A stretch of 64,000 nucleotides of DNA from Siphonodentalium dalli (GCA_032622095.1 CP136063.1:273229426-273293425), one strand, 5' to 3'; positions 44,489-59,001 are shown, counted from the first letter of the stretch. Notes: generated from the letters alone by a model not told the origin. Numbers and translations are program-made.

Positions 44489-47400
44489 TATTGGTATGTG
44501 AATGATCTTTATTTGTAACATACCATGATTAAGACTAACAATGGACGTACTTTGTTGGTTACATACCAGGAATAAGACAGGCAATGAACGCTCTTTATTT
44601 GTAACATACCATGAATAAGACTAGCAATGGACGTTCTTTGTTGGTTAAATACCAGGAATAAGACTAGCAATGAACGCTCTTTATTTGTAACATACCAGGA
44701 GTAAGACTAACAATGAACGCTCTTTATTGGTAACATACCAGGAGTAAGACTAACAATGGACGTTCTTTGTTGGTTACATACCAGGGATAAGACTAGCAAT
44801 GAACGCTCTTTATTTGTAACATACCATGAATAAGACTAACAATGGACGTTCTTTGTTGGTTACATACCAGGAATAAGACTAGCAATGAACGCTCTTTATT
44901 TGTAACATATCAGGAGTAAGACTAACAATGAACGCTCTTTATTTGTAACTTACCAAGAGTAAGACTAACAATGGACGTTATTTGTTGTTTACATACCAGG
45001 GATAAGACTAGCAATGAACGCTCTTTATTTGTAACATGCAATGAATAAGACTAACAATTGACGTTCTTTGTTGGTTACATACCAGAAATAAGACTAGCAA
45101 TGAACGCTCTTTATTTTTAACATACCATGAATAAGACTAACAATGGACGTTCTTTGTTGGTTACATACCAGGATTAAGACTAGCAATGAACGCTCTTTAT
45201 TTGTAACATACAATGAGTAAGACTAACTATGAACGCGCTTTATTTGTAACATACCAGGAATAAACCAACAATGGACGTTCTTTGTTGGTTACATACCAGG
45301 AATAGATTAACAGTGAACGCTCTTTATTTGTAACATACCATGAATAAGACTAACAATGGACGTTCTTTGTTGGTTACATACCAGGAGTAAGACTATCAAT
45401 GAGCGTTCTTTATTTGTAACATACAAGGACTAGACTAACAATGAACGCTCTTTATTAGTAACATACCAGGAATAAGACTAACAATGAGCGTTCGCTATTT
45501 GTAACATACCAGGAATAAGACTAACAATGAGCGTTCTTTATTTGTAACATACCATGACTAAGACTGACAATGCACGGTATTTATTGGTAACATACAATGA
45601 GTAGACTTACAATGAACGCTCTTTATGTGTAACATACCAGGAATAAGACTAACAATGAACGATCTTTATTTGTAACATACCATGAATATACTAACAAGGA
45701 ACGCTCTTTATTTCTAACATACCATGACTAATACTAACAATGAACGGTCTTATTTTTAACATACAATGAGTAAGACTAACATTGAACGCTCTGTATTTGT
45801 AACACACCAGGCATAAGACTAACAATGAACGATCTTTATTTGTAGCATACCATGAATATACTAACAATGAACGCTTTTTATGTGTATCATACCAGGAATA
45901 AGACTAACAATGGACGCTCTTTATTTGTAACATACCATGAACAAGAATAACAATGGACGGTCTTTATTTGTAACATACCACGAATAGACTAACAATGAAC
46001 GCTCTTCAATTGCAACATACCAGGAATAGACTAACAATGAACGCTCTTTATTTGTAACATACCAGGAATAGACTAACAATGAACGCTCTTTATTTGTAAC
46101 ATACCAGGGATAGACCAACAATTAACGCTCTTTATTTGTAATATACCATGAATAGACTAACAATGAACGTTCTTTATTTGTAACATATCATGAATAAACT
46201 AACAATGAACGTTCTTTATTTGTAACATACCAGGAATAAGACAAACAATGAACGCTCTTTATTTGTAACATACCAGGAATAGTCTTACAATGAACGCTCT
46301 TTATTTGTAACATAACATGAATAGACTAGCAATGAACGCTCTTTATTAGTAACATACCAGGAATATAATAACAATGAATGCTCTTTATTTGTAACATACC
46401 AGAAATAGACTAACAATGAACGCTCTTTATTTGGAACATACCATGAATAGACTAAAAATGAACGTTCTTTATTTGTAACATACCAGGAATAGAGTAACAA
46501 TGAACGCTCTTTATTTGTAACATACCAGGAATAGACTAACAATGAACGCTCTTTATTTGTAACTTACCAGGAATAGACTAACAATGAACGTTCTTTATTT
46601 GTAACATACCAGGAATAGACTAACAATGAGCGTTCTTTATTTGTAGCATATTAGGAGTAAGACTAACAATGAAAGTTCTTTATTTTTAACATACAATGAG
46701 TAAGACTAACAATGAACGCTCTATATTTGTAACATACCAGGCATAAGACTAACAATGAACGATCTTTATTTGTAACATACCATGAATATATTAACAATGA
46801 ACGCTTTTTATGTGTATCATACCAGGAATAAGACTAACAATGAACGCTCTTTATTTGTAACATACCATGAATAAGAATAACAATGGACGGTCTTTATTTG
46901 TAACATACCACGAATAGACTAACAATGAACGCTCTTTAATTGTAACATACCTGGAATAAGACTAACAATGGACGTTCTTTATTTGTAACATACCAGGAAT
47001 AGACTAACAATGAGCGTTCTTTATTTGTGACATACCAGGAATAAGACTAGCAATGAACGTTCTGTATTTGTAACATACCAGGAATAGACTAGCAATGAAC
47101 GCTCTTTATTTGTAACATACCAGGAATAGACTAAAAATGGACGTTCTTTATTTGTAACATACCAGGAATAAGACTAACAACGGACGTTCTTTATTTGTAA
47201 TTTACCAGGAATAAACAAACAATGAGCGTTCTTTATTTGTAACATACCAGGAATAAGACTAGCAATGAACGATCTTTATTTGTAACATACCAGGAATAGA
47301 CTAGCAATGAACGCTCTTTATTTGTAACATACCAGGAATAGACTAACAATGAGCGTTCTTTATTTGTAACATACCAGGAATAAGACCAACAATGGACGTT

Positions 47401-48119
47401 CTTTATTTGTAACATATCAGGAATAGACTATCAATGGACACTCTTTATTTGTAACGTACCAGGAATAGACTAGCAATGAACGCTCTTTGTTTGTAACATA
47501 CCATGAATAGACTAGCAATGAACGCTTTTTATTTGTTACATACAAGTAATAGACTAAAAATGAGCGTTCGTTATTTGTAACATACCATGAATAGACTAAC
47601 AACGAACGCTCTTTATTTGTAACATACCAGGAATAGACTAGCAATGAACGCTCTTTATTTGTAACATACCAGGAATATACTAACAATGATCGTTCTTTAT
47701 TTGTAACATACCATGAATATACTAGCAATGAGCGTTCTTTATTTGTAACATACCAGGAATAGACTAACAATGAACGCTCTTTATTTGTAACATACCAGGA
47801 ATAGACTAACAATGAGCGTTCTTTATTTGTAACATACCAGGAATAGACTAACAATGAACGCTCTTTATTTGTAACATACCAGGAATAGACTAACAATGAG
47901 CATTCTGTGTTGGTTACATACCACGAATAAGACGAGCAATGAACGCACTTTATTTGTAACATACCAGGAATAGATTAGCAATGAACGCTCTTTATTTGTA
48001 ACATACCAGGAATAGACTAACAATGAACGCTTTGTATTTGTAACATACCAGGAATAGATAAACAATTAACGCTCTTTATTTGTAACATACCAGGAATAAG
48101 ACTAACAATGAACGCTCAT
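44489..48119 (+). repeat. Higher-order unit U13 (3,631 bp), third copy of U7
   Basis: U11 repeated at +6,508. It shares CTCTTCAATTGCAAC near 46003 with U7 and U11. Its 42-mer block has CATGAATAG instead of CATGCATAG, and the tail has a private GAACGCTTTG near 48026. Confidence 0.87.
47417..47962 (-). repeat. 13 consecutive 42-bp monomers, copy 6
   Basis: Lies in U13. It lacks the CATGCATAG variant of copies 4 and 5 although the surrounding unit is almost identical to theirs. Either the variant arose in an immediate ancestor of those two, or this copy was converted. Confidence 0.86.
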
Positions 48120-50439
48120 TATTGGTATGTGAATGATCTTTATTTGTAACATACCATGATTAAGACTAACAATGGACGTACTTTGTTGGTTACATACCAG
48201 GAATAAGACAGGCAATGAACGCTCTTTATTTGTAACATACCATGAATAAGACTAGCAATGGACGTTCTTTGTTGGTTAAATACCAGGAATAAGACTAGCA
48301 ATGAACGCTCTTTATTTGTAACATACCAGGAGTAAGACTAACAATGAACGCTCTTTATTGGTAACATACCAGGAGTAAGACTAACAATGGACGTTCTTTG
48401 TTGGTTACATACCAGGGATAAGACTAGCAATGAACGCTCTTTATTTGTAACATACCATGAATAAGAATAACAATGGACGTTCTTTGTTGGTTACATACCA
48501 GGAATAAGACTAGCAATGAACGCTCTTTATTTGTAACATATCAGGAGTAAGACTAACAATGAACGCTCTTTATTTGTAACTTACCAAGAGTAAGACTAAC
48601 AATGGACGTTATTTGTTGTTTACATACCAGGGATAAGACTAGCAATGAACGCTCTTTATTTGTAACATGCAATGAATAAGACTAACAATTGACGTTCTTT
48701 GTTGGTTAGATACCAGAAATAAGACTAGCAATGAACGCTCTTTATTTTTAACATACCATGAATAAGACTAACAATGGACGTTCTTTGTTGGTTACATACC
48801 AGGATTAAGACTAGCAATGAACGCTCTTTATTTCTAACATACAATGAGTAAGACTAACTATGAACGCGCTTTATTTGTAACTTACCAGGAATAAACCAAC
48901 AATGGACGTTCTTTGTTGGTTACATACCAGGAATAGATTAACAGTGGACGCTCTTTATTTGTAACATACCATGAATAAGACTAACAATGGACGTTCTTTG
49001 TTGGTTACATACCAGGAGTAAGACTATCAATGAGCGTTCTTTATTTGTAACATACAAGGAATAGACTAACAATGAACGCTCTTTATTAGTAACATACCAG
49101 GAATAAGACTAACAATGAGCGTTCGCTATTTGTAACATACCAGGAATAAGACTAACAATGAGCGTTCTTTATTTGTAACATACCATGACTAAGACTGACA
49201 ATGCACGGTATTTATTGGTAACATACAATGAGTAGACTTACAATGAACGCTCTTTATGTGTAACATACCAGGAATAAGACTAACAATGAACGATCTTTAT
49301 TTGTAACATACCATGAATATACTAACAAGGAACGCTCTTTATTTCTAACATACCATGACTAATACTAACAATGAACGGTCTTATTTTTAACATACAATGA
49401 GTAAGACTAACATTGAACGCTCTGTATTTGTAACATACCAGGAATAAGACTAACATTGAACGCTCTTTATTTGTAACATACCATGAACAAGAATAACAAT
49501 GGACGATCTTTATTTGTAACATACCACGAATAGACTAACAATGAACGCTCTTCAATTGTAACATACCAGGAATAGACTAACAATGAACGCTCTTTATTTG
49601 TAACATACCAGGAATAGACTAACAATGAACGCTCTTTATTTGTAACATACCAGGGATAGACCAACAATTAACGCTCTTTATTTGTAATATACCATGAATA
49701 GACTAACAATGAACGTTCTTTATTTGTAACATACCATGAATAAACTAACAATGAACGTTCTTTATTTGTAACATACCAGGAATAAGACAAACAATGAACG
49801 CTCTTTATTTGTAACATACCAGGAATAGTCTTACAATGAACGCTCTTTATTTGTAACATAACATGAATAGACTAGCAATGAACGCTCTTTATTAGTAACA
49901 TACCAGGAATATAATAACAATGAATGCTCTTTATTTGTAACATACCAGGAATAGACTAACAATGAACGCTCTTTATTTGGAACATACCATGAATAGACTA
50001 AAAATGAACGTTCTTTATTTGTAACATACCAGGAATAGAGTAACAATGAACGCTCTTTATTTGTAACATACCAGAATAGACTAACAATGAACGCTCTTTA
50101 TTTGTAACTTACCAGGAATAGACTAACAATGAACGTTCTTTATTTGTAACATACCAGGAATAGACTAACAATGAGCGTTCTTTATTTGTAGCATATTAGG
50201 AGTAAGACTAACAATGAAACTTCTTTATTTTTAACATACAATGAGTAAGACTAACAATGAACGCTCTATATTTGTAACATACCAGGCATAAGACTAACAA
50301 TGAACGATCTTTATTTGTAACATACCATGAATATATTAACAATGAACGCTTTTTATGTGTATCATACCAGGAATAAGACTAACAATGAACGCTCTTTATT
50401 TGTAACATACCATGAATAAGAATAACAATGGACGCTCAT
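48120..50439 (+). repeat. Higher-order unit U14 (2,320 bp)
   Basis: M1 and M2 share GAATAAGAATAAC (about 48464) and GGTTAGATACC (about 48707) with U12. M3 (GGACGATC instead of GGACGGTC near 49501), M4 and M5 follow. The unit ends abruptly: at 50419-50440 GAATAAGAATAACAATGGACG joins CTCATTATTGG, so it lacks the 222-base tail. One G is missing at about 50073 (CCAGAATAG), which makes this unit one base shorter than U16. Confidence 0.86.
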
Positions 50440-53400
50440 TATTGGTATGTGAATGATCTTTATTTGTAACATACCATGATTAAGACTAACAATGGACGTA
50501 CTTTGTTGGTTACATACCAGGAATAAGACAGGCAATGAACGCTCTTTATTTGTAACATACCATGAATAAGACTAGCAATGGACGTTCTTTGTTGGTTAAA
50601 TACCAGGAATAAGACTAGCAATGAACGCTCTTTATTTGTAACATACCAGGAGTAAGACTAACAATGAACGCTCTTTATTGGTAACATACCAGGAGTAAGA
50701 CTAACAATGGACGTTCTTTGTTGGTTACATACCAGGGATAAGACTAGCAATGAACGCTCTTTATTTGTAACATACCATGAATAAGACTAACAATGGACGT
50801 TCTTTGTTGGTTACATACCAGGAATAAGACTAGCAATGAACGCTCTTTATTTGTAACATATCAGGAGTAAGACTAACAATGAACGCTCTTTATTTGTAAC
50901 TTACCAAGAGTAAGACTAACAGTGGACGTTATTTGTTGTTTACATACCAGGGATAAGACTAGCAATGAACGCTCTTTATTTGTAACATGCAATGAATAAG
51001 ACTAACAATTGACGTTCTTTGTTGGTTACATACCAGAAATAAGACTAGCAATGAACGCTCTTTATTTTTAACATACCATGAATAAGACTAACAATGGACG
51101 TTCTTTGTTGGTTACATACCAGGATTAAGACTAGCAATGAACGCTCTTTATTTCTAACATACAATGAGTAAGACTAACTATGAACGCGCTTTATTTGTAA
51201 CATACCAGGAATAAACCAACAATGGACGTTCTTTGTTGGTTACATACCAGGAGTAAGACTATCAATGAGCGTTCTTTATTTGTAACATACAAGGAATAGA
51301 CTAACAATGAACGCTCTTTATTAGTAACATACCAGGAATAAGACTAACAATGAGCGTTCGCTATTTGTAACATACCAGGAATAAGACTAACAATGAGCGT
51401 TCTTTATTTGTAACATACCATGACTAAGACTGACAATGCACGGTATTTATTGGTAACATACAATGAGTAGACTTACAATGAACGCTCTTTATGTGTAACA
51501 TACCAGGAATAAGACTAACAATGAACGATCTTTATTTGTAACATACCATGAATATACTAACAAGGAACGCTCTTTATTTCTAACATACCATGACTAATAC
51601 TAACAATGAACGGTCTTATTTTTAACATACAATGAGTAAGACTAACATTGAACGCTCTGTGTTTGTAACATACCAGGCATAAGACTAACAATGAACGATC
51701 TTTATTTGTAACATACCATGAATATACTAACAATGAACGCTTGTTATGTGTATCATACCAGGAATAAGACTAACAATGAACGCTCTTTATTTGTAACATA
51801 CCATGAACAAGAATAACAATGGACGGTCTTTATTTGTAACATACCACGAATAGACTAACAATGAACGCTCTTCAATTGTAACATACCAGGAATAGACTAA
51901 CAATGAACGCTCTTTATTTGTAACATACCAGGAATAGACTAACAATGAACGCTCTTTATTTGTAACATACCAGGGATAGACCAACAATTAACGCTCTTTA
52001 TTTGTAAAATACCATGAATATACTAACAAGGAACGCTCTTTGTTTGTACCATACAAGGAGTAAGACTAACAATGAACGCTCTTTATTTGTAACATACCAG
52101 GCATAAACTAAATAACAATGAGCGTTATTTATTTGTAACAAACCAGGAATAGACTAACAATGAACGCTCTTTATTTTTAACATACCATGTGTAAGACTAA
52201 CAATGAACGCTCTTTATTTGTAACATACCAGGAATAAGACTAACAATGAACGATCTTTATTTGTAACATACCATGAATATACTAACAAGGAACGCTCTTT
52301 ATTTGTAACATACAATGACCAAGACTAACAATGAACGGTCTTTATTGGTAACAAACAATACATAGACTAACAATGAACGCTCTTTATGTGTAACATACCA
52401 GGAATAAGACTACCAATGGACGTTCTTTGTTGGTTACATACCAGGAATAGACTAACAATAAACGCTCTTTGTTTGTAACATACCAGGAATAGACTAACAA
52501 TGAACGCTCTTTATTCGTAACATACCAGGAATAAGACTAACAATGAATGATCTTTATTGGTAACATACCAGGAATAGACTAACAATGAACGCTCATTATT
52601 GGTTATTTACCAGGAGGTGACTAACAGTGAACGCTCTTTATTTGTAACATACCATGAATAAGACTAACAATGGACGTTCTTTGTTGGTTACATACCAGGA
52701 ATAGACTAACAATGGGCATTCTATATTGGTAACATACCAGGAGTAAGACTAACAATGAACGCTCTTTATTTATAACATACCAGGAATAGACTAACAATGA
52801 GCGTTCTTCATTTGTAACATACCAGGAGTAAGACTAACAATGAACGCTCTTTATTTTTAACATACCAGGAATAGACTATATAGCAATGAGCGTTCTTTAT
52901 TTGTAACATACTAGGAATAGACTAACAATGAACGCTCTTTATTTGTAACATACCAGGAATAGACTAACAATTAACGTTCTTTATTTGTAACATACCTGGA
53001 ATAAGACTAACAATGGACGTTCTTTATTTGTAACATACCAGGAATAGACTAACAATGAGCGTTCTTTATTTGTGACATACCAGGAATAAGACTAGCAATG
53101 AACGTTCTGTATTTGTAACATACCAGGAATAGACTAGCAATGAACGCTCTTTATTTGTAACATACCAGGAATAGACTAAAAATGGACGTTCTTTATTTGT
53201 AACATACCAGGAATAAGACTAACAATGGACGTTCTTTATTTGTAATTTACCAGGAATAAACAAACAATGAGCGTTCTTTATTTGTAACATACCAGGAATA
53301 AGACTAGCAATGAACGTTCTTTATTTGTAACATACCAGGAATAGACTAGCAATGAACGCTCTTTATTTGTAACATACCAGGAATAGACTAACAATGGACG

Positions 53401-54206
53401 TTCTTTATTTGTAACATACCAGGAATAGACTAACAATGAGCGTTCTTTATTTGTAACATACCAGGAATAAGACCAACAATGGACGTTCTTTATTTGTAAC
53501 ATATCAGGAATAGACTATCAATGGACACTCTTTATTTGTAACGTACCAGGAATAGACTAGCAATGAACGCTCTTTGTTTGTAACATACCATGAATAGACT
53601 AGCAATGAACGCTTTTTATTTGTTACATACAAGTAATAGACTAAAAATGAGCGTTCGTTATTTGTAACATACCATGAATAGACTAACAACGAACACTCTT
53701 TATTTGTAACATAACAGGAATAGACTAGCAATGAACGCTCTTTATTTGTAACATACCAGGAATATACTAACAATGATCGTTCTTTATTTGTAACATACCA
53801 TGAATATACTAGCAATGAGCGTTCTTTATTTGTAACATACCAGGAATAGACTAACAATGAACGCTCTTTATTTGTAACATACCAGGAATAGACTAACAAT
53901 GAGCGTTCTTTATTTGTAACATACCAGGAATAGACTAACAATGAACGCTCTTTATTTGTAACATACCAGGAATAGACTAACAATGAGCATTCTGTGTTGG
54001 TTACATACCACGAATAAGACGAGCAATGAACGCACTTTATTTGTAACATACCAGGAATAGATTAGCAATGAACGCTCTTTATTTGTAACATACCAGGAAT
54101 AGACTAACAATGAACGCTCTGTATTTGTAACATACCAGGAATAGATAAACAATTAACGCTCTTTATTTGTAACATACCAGGAATAAGACTAACAATGAAC
54201 GCTCAT
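50440..54206 (+). repeat. Higher-order unit U15 (3,767 bp)
   Basis: Same module plan as U2 (M1, M2, M3, jump, M8, M9, tail at 53985) although it lies about 45.8 kb away. M1 keeps the two monomers that U2 lost, but lacks the two carrying AATAGATTAACAGTGG near 51250. Private variants include GTACCATACAAGG near 52047 and ACCATGTGTAAG near 52184. The M8 marker is near 52593. Confidence 0.85.
53504..54049 (-). repeat. 13 consecutive 42-bp monomers, copy 7
   Basis: Private GAACACTC and AACATAACAGG near 53692-53714 change the minus-strand translation to YSCYVTNKECS. The run is otherwise the same as the other blocks. Confidence 0.87.
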
Positions 54207-56527
54207 TATTGGTATGTGAATGATCTTTATTTGTAACATACCATGATTAAGACTAACAATGGACGTACTTTGTTGGTTACATACCAGGAATAAGACAGGC
54301 AATGAACGCTCTTTATTTGTAACATACCATGAATAAGACTAGCAATGGACGTTCTTTGTTGGTTAAATACCAGGAATAAGACTAGCAATGAACGCTCTTT
54401 ATTTGTAACATACCAGGAGTAAGACTAACAATGAACGCTCTTTATTGGTAACATACCAGGAGTAAGACTAACAATGGACGTTCTTTGTTGGTTACATACC
54501 AGGGATAAGACTAGAAATGAACGCTCTTTATTTGTAACATACCATGAATAAGACTAACAATGGACGTTCTTTGTTGGTTACATACCAGGAATAAGACTAG
54601 CAATGAACGCTCTTTATTTGTAACATATCAGGAGTGAGACTAACAATGAACGCTCTTTATTTGTAACTTACCAAGAGAAAGACTAACAATGGACGTTATT
54701 TGTTGTTTACATACCAGGGATAAGACTAGCAATGAACGCTCTTTATTTGTAACATGCAATGAATAAGACTAACAATTGACGTTCTTTGTTGGTTACATAC
54801 CAGAAATAAGACAAGCAATGAACGCTCTTTATTTTTAACATACCATGAATAAGACTAACAATGGACGTTCTTTGTTGGTTACATACCAGGATTAAGACTA
54901 GCAATGAACGCTCTTTATTTCTAACATACAATGAGTAAGACTAACTATGAACGCGCTTTATTTGTAACTTACCAGGAATAAACCAACAATGGACGTTCTT
55001 TGTTGGTTACATACCAGGAATAGATTAACAGTGGACGCTCTTTATTTGTAACATACCATGAATAAGACTAACAATGGACGTTCTTTGTTGGTTACATACC
55101 AGGAGTAAGACTATCAATGAGCGTTCTTTATTTGTAACATACAAGGAATAGACTAACAATGAACGCTCTTTATTAGTAACATACCAGGAATAAGACTAAC
55201 AATGAGCGTTCGCTATTTGTAACATACCAGGAATAAGACTAACAATGAGCGTTCTTTATTTGTAACATACCATGACTAAGACTGACAATGCACGGTATTT
55301 ATTGGTAACATACAATGAGTAGACTTACAATGAACGCTCTTTATGTGTAACATACCAGGAATAAGACTAACAATGAACGATCTTTATTTGTAACATACCA
55401 TGAATATACTAACAAGGAACGCTCTTTATTTATAACATACCATGACTAATACTAACAATGAACGGTCTTATTTTTAACATACAATGAGTAAGACTAACAT
55501 TGAACGCTCTGTATTTGTAACATACCAGGAATAAGACTAACAATGAACGCTCTTTATTTGTAACATACCATGAACAAGAATAACAATGGACGATCTTTAT
55601 TTGTAACATACCACGAATAGACTAACAATGAACGCTCTTCAATTGTAACATACCAGGAATAGACTAACAATGAACGCTCTTTATTTGTAACATACCAGGA
55701 ATAGACTAACAATGAACGCTCTTTATTTGTAACATACCAGGGATAGACCAACAATTAACGCTCTTTATTTGTAATATACCATGAATAGACTAACAATGAA
55801 CGTTCTTTATATGTAACATACCATGAATAAACTAACAATGAACGTTCTTTATTTGTAACATACCAGGAATAAGACAAACAATGAACGCTCTTTATTTGTA
55901 ACATACCAGGAATAGTCTTACAATGAACGCTCTTTATTTGTAACATAACATGAATAGACTAGCAATGAACGCTCTTTATTAGTAACATACCAGGAATATA
56001 ATAACAATGAATGCTCTTTATTTGTAACATACCAGGAATAGACTAACAATGAACGCTCTTTATTTGGAACATACCATGAATAGACTAAAAATGAACGTTC
56101 TTTATTTGTAACATACCAGGAATAGAGTAACAATGAACGCTCTTTATTTGTAACATACCAGGAATAGACTAACAATGAACGCTCTTTATTTGTAACTTAC
56201 CAGGAATAGACTAACAATGAACGTTCTTTATTTGTAACATACCAGGAATAGACTAACAATGAGCGTTCTTTATTTGTAGCATATTAGGAGTAAGACTAAC
56301 AATGAAAGTTCTTTATTTTTAACATACAATGAGTAAGACTAACAATGAACGCTCTATATTTGTAACATACCAGGCATAAGACTAACAATGAACGATCTTT
56401 ATTTGTAACATACCATGAATATATTAACAATGAACGCTTTTTATGTGTATCATACCAGGAATAAGACTAACAATGAACGCTCTTTATTTGTAACATACCA
56501 TGAATAAGAATAACAATGGACGCTCAT
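54207..56527 (+). repeat. Higher-order unit U16 (2,321 bp)
   Basis: Same plan as U14, including GGACGATC near 55590 and the tailless junction GGACGCTCATTATTGG at about 56519. The two units therefore inherited one rearrangement. Its M1 resembles the left part of the window (AGGAGTGAG near 54629, AAGAGAAAG near 54672) instead of U14. Private variants are CTAGAAATG near 54512 and TTTATATGTAAC near 55806. Confidence 0.86.
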
Positions 56528-58952
56528 TATTGGTATGTGAATGATCTTTATTTGTAACATACCATGATTAAGACTAACAATGGACGTACTTTGTTGGTTA
56601 CATACCAGGAATAAGACAGGCAATGAACGCTCTTTATTTGTAACATACCATGAATAAGACTAGCAATGGACGTTCTTTGTTGGTTAAATACCAGGAATAA
56701 GACTAGCAATGAACGCTCTTTATTTGTACCATACCAGGAGTAAGACTAACAATGAACGCTCTTTATTGGTAACATACCAGGAGTAAGACTAACAATGGAC
56801 GTTCTTTGTTGGTTACATACCAGGGATAAGACTAGCAATGAACGCTCTTTATTTGTAACATACCATGAATAAGACTAACAATGGACGTTCTTTGTTGGTT
56901 ACATACCAGGAATAAGACTAGCAATGAACGCTCTTTATTTGTAACATATCAGGAGTAAGACTAACAATGAACGCTCTTTATTTGTAACTTACCAAGAGTA
57001 AGACTAACAATGGACGTTATTTGTTGTTTACATACCAGGGATAAGACTAGCAATGAACGCTCTTTATTTGTAACATGCAATGAATAAGACTAACAATTGA
57101 CGTTCTTTGTTGGTTACATACCAGAAATAAGACTAGCAATGAACGCTCTTTATTTTTAACATACCATGAATAAGACTAACAATGGACGTTCTTTGTTGGT
57201 TACATACCAGGATTAAGACTAGCAATGAACGCTCTTTATTTCTAACATACAATGAGTAAGACTAACTATGAACGCGCTTTATTTGTAACATACCAGGAAT
57301 AAACCAACAATGGACGTTCTTTGTTGGTTACATACCAGGAATAGATTAACAGTGGACGCTCTTTATTTGTAACATACCATGAATAAGACTAACAATGGAC
57401 GTTCTTTGTTGGTTACATACCAGGAGTAAGACTATCAATGAGCGTTCTTTATTTGTAACATACAAGGAATAGACTAACAATGAACGCTCTTTATTAGTAA
57501 CATACCAGGAATAAGACTAACAATGAGCGTTCGCTATTTGTAACATACCAGGAATAAGACTAACAATGAGCGTTCTTTATTTGTAACATACCAGGAATAA
57601 GACTAACAATGAGCGTTCTTTATTTGTAACATACCATGACTAAGACTGACAATGCACGGTATTTATTGGTAACATACAATGAGTAGACTTACAATGAACG
57701 CTCTTTATGTGTAACATACCAGGAATAAGACTAACAATGAACGATCTTTATTTGTAACATACCATGAATATACTAACAAGGAACGCTCTTTATTTCTAAC
57801 ATACCATGACTAATACTAACAATGAACGGTCTTATTTTTAACATACAATGAGTAAGACTAACATTGAACGCTCTGTATTTGTAACATACCAGGAATAAGA
57901 CTAACAATGAACGCTCTTTATTTGTAACATACCATGAACAAGAATAACAATGGACGATCTTTATTTGTAACATACCACGAATAGACTAACAATGAACGCT
58001 CTTCAATTGTAACATACCAGGAATAGACTAACAATGAACGCTCTTTATTTGTAACATACCAGGAATAGACTAACAATGAACGCTCTTTATTTGTAACATA
58101 CCAGGGATAGACCAACAATTAACGCTCTTTATTTGTAATATACCATGAATAGACTAACAATGAACGTTCTTTATTTGTAACATACCATGAATAAACTAAC
58201 AATGAACGTTCTTTATTTGTAACATACCAGGAATAAGACAAACAATGAACGCTCTTTATTTGTAACATACCAGGAATAGTCTTACAATGAACGTTCTTTA
58301 TTTGTAACATAACATGAATAGACTAGCAATGAACGCTCTTTATTAGTAACATACCAGGAATATAATAACAATGAATGCTCTTTATTTGTAACATACCAGG
58401 AATAGACTAACAATGAACGCTCTTTATTTGGAACATACCATGAATAGACTAAAAATGAACGCTCTTTATTTGTAACATACCAGGAATAGAGTAACAATGA
58501 ACGCTCTTTATTTGTAACATACCAGGAATAGACTAACAATGAACGCTCTTTATTTGTAACTTACCAGGAATAGACTAACAATGAACGTTCTTTATTTGTA
58601 ACATACCAGGAATAGACTAACAATGAGCGTTCTTTATTTGTAGCATATTAGGAGTAAGACTAACAATGAAAGTTCTTTATTTTTAACATACAATGAGTAA
58701 GACTAACAATGAACGCTCTATATTTGTAACATACCAGGCATAAGACTAACAATGAACGATCTTTATTTGTAACATACCATGAATATATTAACAATGAACG
58801 CTTTTTATGTGTATCATACCAGGAATAAGACTAACAATGAACGCTCTTTATTTGTAACATACCATGAATAAGAATAACAATGGACGGTCTTTATTTGTAA
58901 CATACCACGAATAGACTAACAATGAACGCTCTTTAATTGTAACATACCAGGA

Positions 58953-59001
58953 TTAATAACGCTGCACCAGCTCACAAAAGAAACCATCCAACAATAAAGA
59001 C
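58953..59001. other. 49-base non-satellite insert
   Basis: Between CATACCAGGA and CAATGAACGCTC, where other copies have nine bases (ATAGACTAA), this monomer has 49 unrelated bases containing AACGCTGCACCAGCTCACA and AAACCATCCAACAATAAAG. It is the only stretch in the window I could not align to the monomer. It has no flanking target-site duplication, no terminal repeats and no open frame of note. CAATAAAGAC at its right end is the reverse complement of GTCTTTATTG, which occurs in the satellite, so part may be an inverted satellite scrap. Chance is equally possible. Confidence 0.85.

Noticed and set aside
58953-59001. Transposon remnant, tRNA or promoter in the insert
   Set aside because: Forty-nine bases without terminal repeats, target-site duplication or cloverleaf potential that I could see. 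Too short to assign.
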